Shown piece by piece: positions 53,162 to 61,400 of a DNA stretch of 64,000 nucleotides (positions are counted from its first letter, which is position 1; the number at the start of each line of letters is the position of its first letter). The notes under the pieces were generated by a model. That model worked only from the letters and a program-made list of their open reading frames with translations. It did no database searches and had not been told where the DNA came from. The stretch comes from Plasticicumulans acidivorans (lineage in GTDB: Bacteria; Pseudomonadota; Gammaproteobacteria; Competibacterales; Competibacteraceae): assembly GCF_003182095.1 (NCBI RefSeq), contig NZ_QGTJ01000001.1, forward strand, positions 394,282 to 458,281. The letters run 5' to 3'. Position numbers and translations under genes: made by a program.

Positions 53162-55219
53162 ATGCGTCCTCAGCCGCTCGCCGCCGCCCTGACGGCGGCC
53201 CTCGCCCTGCCTGCCTACGCCACCGACGCGGTCACCGATCCCGACGTCATCACCATCCTCATCCGCAAGCCGCGGCAGCTGCTGACGGCGCCGGATCAGA
53301 CGCAGTTCTCCCCGGCCAAGCTGGAGGGCATCAGCAACGACGGCGGCGAGATGCTGCGTGACCTGCCCGGCGTCTCCGGCTCGCGCATGGGCGGTGTCGG
53401 CATCGATCCGGTGATCCGCGGCCAGAGCCAGACCCGCCTGAACGTGCTGCTCGACGGTGCCTATATCCACGGCGGCTGCCCCAACCGCATGGACCCGCCG
53501 ACCAGCTACGTCAGCCCGCTGGCCTACGATCAGGTCACCGTGCTGCGCGGTGTGCAGAGCGTGCTCTACGGCGGTGGCGGCAGCGGCGGCACGGTGCTGT
53601 TCGAGCGGACCACGCCGCGCTTCGCCGAGGACGAGGCACCGCGCCTGCGTTTCGATACTGGCTATCTCGGCAATGCCGATGCGCGCAACGCCGATCTCGA
53701 CCTGTCGATCGGCACGCCGGATGCGTTCGCCCGCTTCGGCGGCAGCTGGCAGAAGTCCGGCAATTATCAGGACGGCAGCGGCCGCACCGTGCGCAGTGCC
53801 TTCGACGCCCGCGGCGGGCGCTTCACCTTCGGTCTGACGCCGGACGCCGACACCCGGCTGGAGTTCGACATCGACCGCGCCGAGCGCCGTGACGTGCTGT
53901 TCGCCGGCGCCGGCATGGACTCGCCGGAAGACAACGCGACGACGCTGCGCATCGGCGGCGAGAAAACCGGCCTCGGTGGCGCCGTCAGTGCCGTGCGCGG
54001 CGAGTTCTACCGCGCGCAGGTCGATCATCTGATGGACAACTATTCGCTGCGGCCGCTGGCGGCCGGGGCGATGAAGATGAGCGTGCCGACCACCTCCGAC
54101 ACCACCGGCGGACGCTTCAGCTTCGATGTGCCGATGGGCGACGGCACCTGGACCTTCGGTGCCGACTTCCAGCGCAACGAGCGCATGGCGGTGCGCTACG
54201 CCGGGCCGACGCTGGCGATGACGCAGTCGATCCTGTGGCCGGACGTCGACATCGAGCAGTGGGGCGTGTTCGCCGAACTCGCACAGCCGCTCGGCGACGG
54301 CCGCAAGCTCAAGGCCGGTCTGCGCGCCGACTTCGTCGATCCGAGCGCCGGCGCCGCCGACCGCAAGTCGACCACCGGCACGCCGAACCAGCTCTACCAG
54401 CGCTACTACGGCTATGACGCCGGCGAAGCCGACAACGAAACCAACATCGGCGGCCTGCTGCGTCTGGAGCAGCGCCTCGACGAGTCGCTGACGGCGTTTG
54501 CCGGCGTCAGCCGCAGCCTGCGCACCGCCGATGCCACCGAGCGCTTCCTCGCCGGCGGCAGTCCGACGCCGACCAGCGTCTGGGTCGGCAATCCGGGCCT
54601 CGACCCGGAGGACCACCGCCAGATCGACCTCGGCCTGAACTGGCAGGGCAGCGCGGCCGATGCGCAGATCTCGCTGTTCTACGACTGGGCGCACGACTTC
54701 ATCCTGCGCGATCGCGCCGCCGGCCAGAGCGGCATTCTCAAGAGCGACGGCGCGACCATCTACCGCAACGTCGACGCCCGCCTCTACGGCGCCGAACTGA
54801 CGTTCGGAGCCAAGTTCACGCCGCAGCTCGCCGCCCGCGGCGAGCTCTCTTACGTGCGCGGCCGCAACATCGACGACGATCGCAACATCGCGCAGATCCC
54901 GCCGCTGTCAGGCCGCGTCAGCCTCGACTGGGACGCCGAGCGCTGGAGTGCCGGTGCGCAGATGCGCTTCGCCGCGCGGCAGGAGAACATCGACCTCGCC
55001 TCCGGCCTCGATCTGCGCGAGACACCGGCCTGGGCAGTGCTCGATCTTTACGGTGCCACCGAACTGCGCCGCGGCGTGCGTCTGAGCCTCGGCGTCGACA
55101 ACGTTTTTGACCGCGAATACGCCTACGCGCTGAATCGCGCCTCGGCCTTCGATCCGACCGTCACACAGGTCAACGAGCCCGGTCGCAGCGCCTGGCTGAA
55201 GCTCGCCGTCGATCTGTAA
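53162..55219 (+). CDS. oprC: TonB-dependent copper receptor (OprC/NosA family)
   Basis: A 685-residue outer-membrane receptor. The signal peptide ends near LPAYA. The plug domain contains LLDGAYIHGGCPNRMDPPTSY and VLRGVQSVLYGGGGSGGT, diagnostic of the OprC/NosA copper receptor family. Copper ligands equivalent to the CxxxM-HxM site of OprC are present: C106-x3-M110 and H289-x-M291. The C-terminal strand ends with an aromatic-poor WLKLAVDL. It may bring copper in for cuproenzymes. There is no TonB or copper gene directly adjacent; copA-cueR is 16 kb away. Confidence 0.9.
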   Translation: MRPQPLAAALTAALALPAYATDAVTDPDVITILIRKPRQLLTAPDQTQFSPAKLEGISNDGGEMLRDLPGVSGSRMGGVGIDPVIRGQSQTRLNVLLDGAYIHGGCPNRMDPPTSYVSPLAYDQVTVLRGVQSVLYGGGGSGGTVLFERTTPRFAEDEAPRLRFDTGYLGNADARNADLDLSIGTPDAFARFGGSWQKSGNYQDGSGRTVRSAFDARGGRFTFGLTPDADTRLEFDIDRAERRDVLFAGAGMDSPEDNATTLRIGGEKTGLGGAVSAVRGEFYRAQVDHLMDNYSLRPLAAGAMKMSVPTTSDTTGGRFSFDVPMGDGTWTFGADFQRNERMAVRYAGPTLAMTQSILWPDVDIEQWGVFAELAQPLGDGRKLKAGLRADFVDPSAGAADRKSTTGTPNQLYQRYYGYDAGEADNETNIGGLLRLEQRLDESLTAFAGVSRSLRTADATERFLAGGSPTPTSVWVGNPGLDPEDHRQIDLGLNWQGSAADAQISLFYDWAHDFILRDRAAGQSGILKSDGATIYRNVDARLYGAELTFGAKFTPQLAARGELSYVRGRNIDDDRNIAQIPPLSGRVSLDWDAERWSAGAQMRFAARQENIDLASGLDLRETPAWAVLDLYGATELRRGVRLSLGVDNVFDREYAYALNRASAFDPTVTQVNEPGRSAWLKLAVDL

Positions 55220-55469
55220 AACCCGTGGGCGGCGAGGCGGTTGGCATTACATAACTTAACTTTAATCGCCGCTCATTTAAAAATTTCCAGAAATTTAACT
55301 TTTTTAAAAACTTAAAAAACTTTGTTACAGACTCGAATGCTCTATCGATATTCTTTGCACCCATACCGCGGTTATGTCTCAATGAACAAAAGCACATAAA
55401 ACCTGCGGTTCGCTTCATTCGTACTGCCAAAAGTGGCGATCCGCATTGTCCATGGAAGGGTCGCTTACT
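55220..55469. promoter_or_regulatory. AT-rich island upstream of the adhesin gene
   Basis: A 250-bp stretch that is strikingly AT-rich between about 55235 and 55400. It has A- and T-tracts and an inverted repeat AAATTTC-CA-GAAATTT at 55281-55296. It is probably the promoter region of the adhesin and a likely target for H-NS- or MvaT-like silencers (inference). No gene is visible in it. Confidence 0.5.
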
Positions 55470-58400
55470 ATGCAGATCTCCCCGCACCGCGCAGACGCTG
55501 CGCCGGCCAATGCTTCGGCTGTCGACCTCGTCGGTTCCGCCCCCTCGATACAGCTGGCGCTGGAACCGCGTTTCGTCCTCGACGGAGCGGCGGCGGCCAC
55601 GGCCGCCGGCGCTGACAGCAAGCCGCACGACCATCAGGACAGTGCCAGCGACGGTGACGGCAGCGATGCCGCACAGGTCACCGGCCACGACGCGGCAGCC
55701 ATCGCCAACGCATCCGCTACGGTCGAAGCATCGTCCGACGGTGCGAGTGCGGTGTCCGGACGCACCATCGCGCTGATCGACACGCGCATCGCCGATTACG
55801 GCGTGATCGCCGCCAGTCAGTCCGCGGATACCGAGATCATCTACGTCGACGCCGGCAGCGACGGCCTGGCGCTGCTCAGTGCCGCCATCAGCGATGGCAG
55901 CGGCACGGTCACGAGCGTCGAGATCTACGCACACGGCGGCAGCGACGAACTCGTGCTCGGCAGCCGCACGCTCGACAGCACGACGATCGGCACCGCCGAA
56001 GGCGAACTCGCCAGCTGGCGCGACGGGCTGAGCGCCGACGCCGACATACTGATCTACACCTGCGATCTGGCCGCCACTGACAGCGGCCGCAGTCTGGTCG
56101 ACAGCATTGCCGCCGCCACCGGCGCCGATGTCGCCGCTTCGACCGATGCCACTGGCGCCGCCACCGCCGGCGGCGACTGGACACTCGAATACAGCACCGG
56201 CGTGATCGAGCACGCTGGAGTGGCGCCGAGCGCGTTCGCCGGCCTGCTCGCCGCCACCGCGATCAGCGACACCGCCAGCGCGGAGCCCCGCGAGACCGAC
56301 GAAGACAGCGCACTGACGATCACCGGCCTGTCGCTCAGCGACGGCGACGACCCGGCGGCGATGACGCTGCGCATCCAGAGCGATGGCGGCACGGCACTGG
56401 TCACGCTGGCCGGCACGGCGACGATCAGCAGCGGCAGCAATGGTTCGGCGGACTTCACCCTGAGTGGCTCGCTGGCCGATCTGAACGCGACGATCGCCAG
56501 CTTCACCTTCACGCCGACGGCCGACCAGAACAACACGCTCAGCGGCTACGACCCGCAGATCACACTGACCGCCCGCGACGTCAGCAACAACGACAGCGCC
56601 GTCAGCTATACGCTGGACAACATCACGGTCAAACCGATCAATGACGCCCCGGCCATCGATGCCAGCACGGTAACGCCGCCGAACGTCTACGAGGGTGGCT
56701 CGGTCAGTTTCACTGCCGCGACCACGCTCAGCGGCACGCCGGGCTTTACCGCCAGCAGCATCGGTCTGACCGACATCGACAACACCGCCAACCAGGTGAT
56801 CATCAAGATCGCCGAGCTGCCGAGCAGCGGCCAGCTCACGCTCGATGGCAACGCACTGTCGGTCGGCTCGACCTTCGCCGTCAGCCAGCTGGCGCAACTG
56901 ACCTACACCCATGACGGCAGCCAGGTGCTGGCGGCAAGTACCGACAGCTTCAAGATCACCATCGACGACGGTGCCGGCGGCCTGCTGCTCGACCAGAACG
57001 TCACGGTCAATCTGCTGCCGGCCAACCAGGCGCCGGCGATCAGCGGCAGCGTGACCGTCATCGAAGGCGAACAGGACGTCAGCCTGAGTGCCAACGGCGC
57101 CCTGCCGGTCCCCGGTTCGCCGGAGCGCGGCGCGATCAGCGCCAGCGACCCGGACGACAGCAGCTTCAGCTACGCGATCGTCGGCCTGCCCAGCCACGGC
57201 ACGCTGAAATACGACGGTGTGGTGATCAGCAGCGCCAGCGCCGGCTCGCCTTACGTCATCAGCGATCTGAGCCTGCTCACCTACAGCCACGACGGCAGCG
57301 AATCCCCCGCGACCGACAGCTTCCAGATCCGCATCACCGATGCCGGCGGCGGCACCGGCACACCGGCGACGACGGTGTCGACGATCGACATCGGCATCCT
57401 CGACAACAACGACGATCCGGTGCTGACCACCAACGCCTCGCCGACGCTCGGCAGCGGCTCGTCGATCACCATCACCAGCAGCATGCTGCAGGTCACCGAT
57501 GTCGACTCTCCGAGCACGACGCTGACCTACACGCTGACCGCGATCCCCGACCCTGCCGATGGCTATTTCCTGCGCGACGGCACGGTGCTGCAGGTCGGAT
57601 CGAGCTTCACGCAGGCCGACATCGATGCCGGTCTGATCACCTACGTGACGCGCTCGGACACGGCGCGCACCGACAGCATCAGCTTCACGGTCAAGGACGG
57701 CGAGCAGCGGCTGTATCCGTACCCGCGCGATGGCGGCATCTACGTCAGCGGCACCGACACGCTGGCGGTCAACACCTTCAACGTCATCGTCAGCGACACG
57801 GTCACCGCCGACACCGATCCGCTGCCCTCGCCGACGCCGGTCAGTGCCGCCCCCAGCACCGGCGGCAGCAACACGGCGAGTCTGGATGAAGGTGCGACGG
57901 TCACGCTCGACAGCACCATGCTCGCGGCCAGCGACAGCGACAATTCAGCTGCCGAGATCGTCTATCGCCTGTTGCAACTGCCGAGCAGCGGCACGATCAA
58001 GCTCAACGGTGTCGCGCTGAGCTACTACGGCAGTTTCACGCAGGCCGACGTCGACGCCGGGCTGGTGAGCTTCGTCCACGCCGGTGGCGAAGACTTCATC
58101 GACAGCTTCACCTACACCGTCTCCGACGGCACCAGCACCACCGCGGTGGCGACCTTCGATCTCAGCATCACGCCGCAGAACGACACGCCGACGGCCAGCC
58201 TCGGCACGCCACTGACCGGCACGGAAGGCGGCACGATCACCATTGATGCCAGCTACATCGTGCTCGCCGACGCCGACAACTCGACGTCGGACCTGGTCCC
58301 TGAAACCGGCTACGCCATCGACAACGTCCTCAGTTTCCGCATCACCGGCGACGTCAGCCACGGCACGCTGAAACTCGACGGTGCCATCGTCGGCATCGGC

Positions 58401-61400
58401 AGCGTCATCAGCGCCGCCGATCTCGCCGCCGGCAAGCTCACCTACACCCACGACGGCACCGAGAACTACAGCGACAGCTTCACGCTGGTCCCGCTCGACA
58501 ATCAGGGCGTCACCACCGCCACCGCGACCAACCAGCTCAGCCAGGGCAGCGAACTGACGGTGCCGATCGCGTTGACGATGGTCAACGATGCCCCCGTGTT
58601 CGTCAGCAAGTCCGAGGCCGTCAGCGGCGAGGCCGGCCCCATCAGCGAAGGCGGCACACTGGTCATCCTCGGCGCGACCGGCTACAGCAATGCCGACGGC
58701 TCCGGCACGCCGACGGCGCAGCCGGACAGCATCGCGCATCTGGTCTACAGCGACAGCGACAACACCACCGAGCAGCGCCAGTACCGCATCACCGCCGCGC
58801 CGAGTTCCGGCACGCTGTACCTGAATGGCGTGGCGCTGGCGGTAGGCTCGGTGTTCACGCAGGCCGACCTCGACGCCGGCCGCGTCAGCTACAAGCACAA
58901 CGGTTCGGACAGCACCAGCGACTACTTCGACTATGTGGTCAGCGATGGTGACTACGTCGTCAATGACAGCACCCCCTTCACGCAAGGCAGTGCGACGACT
59001 TCCTCGCGCTTCAACATCAGCATCCTTTCCGATGCCAACGACAAACCGACCGTCAGCGCCGCGCAATCCTCGGTGGACGTGACGGCCACGGCCGGCACCG
59101 CTGTCAGCGTGCCCGGTCTTTCGGTCAGCGATCAGGATCTCGGCAGCATCAGCAGCGGCGAAACCGATTTCCTGCGTGTGGAAATCTCGGTGATCGACAG
59201 CACCGAGACCCCCGTCAGCGACGCCACGCTCAGCTATACCGCCGCCGACCCCAGCACCAGCCCCAGCAACGCGCTGGTCAGCGGCAAGGGCACGAACACG
59301 CTGATCGTGCAGGGCACGAAGGCCGAAATCGACGCCATCCTCGCGACGCTGACGGTCACCTACAGCACCGACGCCGACCGGGCCGACACCCTGCGCGTCA
59401 CCGTCGACGACCGGCTCTACGATGCCAGCGGCACGCTGACCGGCGGCGCTAACGGCGGCACCAGTAATGAAGACCACACACCGATCGACGCGACCAACAA
59501 CCGCGACAGCGTCGACATCACGCTGTATGCCTCGACGACCAACGATGTGCCGGTGCTGACCAACCCGAGCACCTACTCCGCTAACGAGGATGTCGCACTG
59601 ACCCTCAGCGGCTTCACGCTGAGCGATGCCGACAGCTTCGACAAGGACGTCACCGTCACCGTCGAGCTGTATGCCGACGCCGCCCACACCACGCTGGCGA
59701 GCACGACCCAGGGCACGCTGACGATCAACGACACCACCGGCCTGAGCGCCTGGAGCGGCAACGGCAGCAACACGGTGACGCTGACCGGCACGGTGGCGGA
59801 AGTACAGGCGGCGCTGAATGCCCTGAGCTTCCAGACCGGCCTCGACTACAACAATGGTCCGCTGTATCTGCACACCACGTTCACCGACTGGGGGCATGCC
59901 GACAATACCGGCGGCAATACGGTGACGGTGGACAACATCATCAATCTGGTCCCGGTCAACGATGCGCCGGTACTGACGGTGCCCGGCACGCAGACGCTGG
60001 GCAGCGACAGCTATATCGACATCGGCGGCATCAGCTTCCAGGACAGCAAGGACACCGCTCAGGGGGCCAGCGACGACAACTACACCGTCACCATCGTCGC
60101 GCCGACCGCAGGCGATCAGCTGGCAGTAACCGCCAGCGGCAGTGTCGTCGTCGCCGGCTCCGGTACCGGCACGCTGACGCTGAGCGGCACACGTGCCGAT
60201 ATCAACGCCACACTGGCCAACAACCTGCGCTACACGCCGATCGACCCCAATGGCGACAACACCTACACGCTGACGGTGACCGTCGACGACCGCAACGCCG
60301 GCGTCGGCAACGGCACCGAAGGCAGCGGCATCGATGGCAACAACACCACCAGTGCGACCATCGATGTCCGCGTCTCCAATACCAACGAAGCGCCAACGCT
60401 GACGGTACCGGCGCAGTCCCCCAGCATCAGCGAAGACAGCACGGCGAACGCCATCACCGGTATCACGCTGAGTGACTCCGACGATTTCGGCGGTATCGAG
60501 CAGATCACGCTGACAGTGACGCACGGCAGCATCGACCTGCCCACGCATGCGGGTTTGACCGTCACCGCCGGCGCCTACGGTTCGTCGACGGTCACCGTGC
60601 AGGGCACCAAGGCCGACCTCAACGCCGCGCTGGCCACGCTCACCTACACGCCAACGGCCGACTACCACGGCAGCGCGACGCTGACAGTCACAGCCAATGA
60701 TCTCGGCAACCTCGGCAGCGGCGGTGCCAAGACGGCTTCGCAGGACGTCACCATCACCGTCAACCCGGTCAACGATTCACCTAGCCTGTCAGGGACGACG
60801 GGCTTCTCTACCAGCGAAGACAGTGCCAGCGCGCCGCGCAGCGCCGCTGACATCGCTGGCAGCCTGAGCTACAGCGATGCGACCGACAACCAGAGCGGTA
60901 ATGGCGGCGGTGACACCGCCACGGCACAAACTGCGCTGGCCATCGTTGGCAATACGGCAAGCGCTGCCCAGGGCACCTGGCAGTACACGCTCGATGGCGG
61001 CACCACCTGGAACAACGTGTCGACCAGTGTCAGCAACAGCAGCGCCATCGTCCTCGATATTGCCAACAGCGATCACCAGATCCGCTTCGTGCCAGCCGCC
61101 GATTTCAACGGCACACCGGGCACGCTGAGCCTGCGCGCCGCCGACGGCACCTGGAACGCCATCACCGGCGTGCAGAACATCAGCAGTGCGGTCGGCGGCA
61201 GCGGCAGCTGGTCGGCATCGACGGCCACGCTGACGGCCTCGGTCAGCCCGCTCAACGACGCGCCGAGCCTGACGCAGACCGCCACCTCCCCCACCGCGAC
61301 CGAGAACACCAGCACCGGCAGCGGCGTATCCATCGACCCGGTCGCGCTGCTCAGCGCCGGCACGGTCATCGACGTCGATCTGGCGACCACGACGGGCCTC

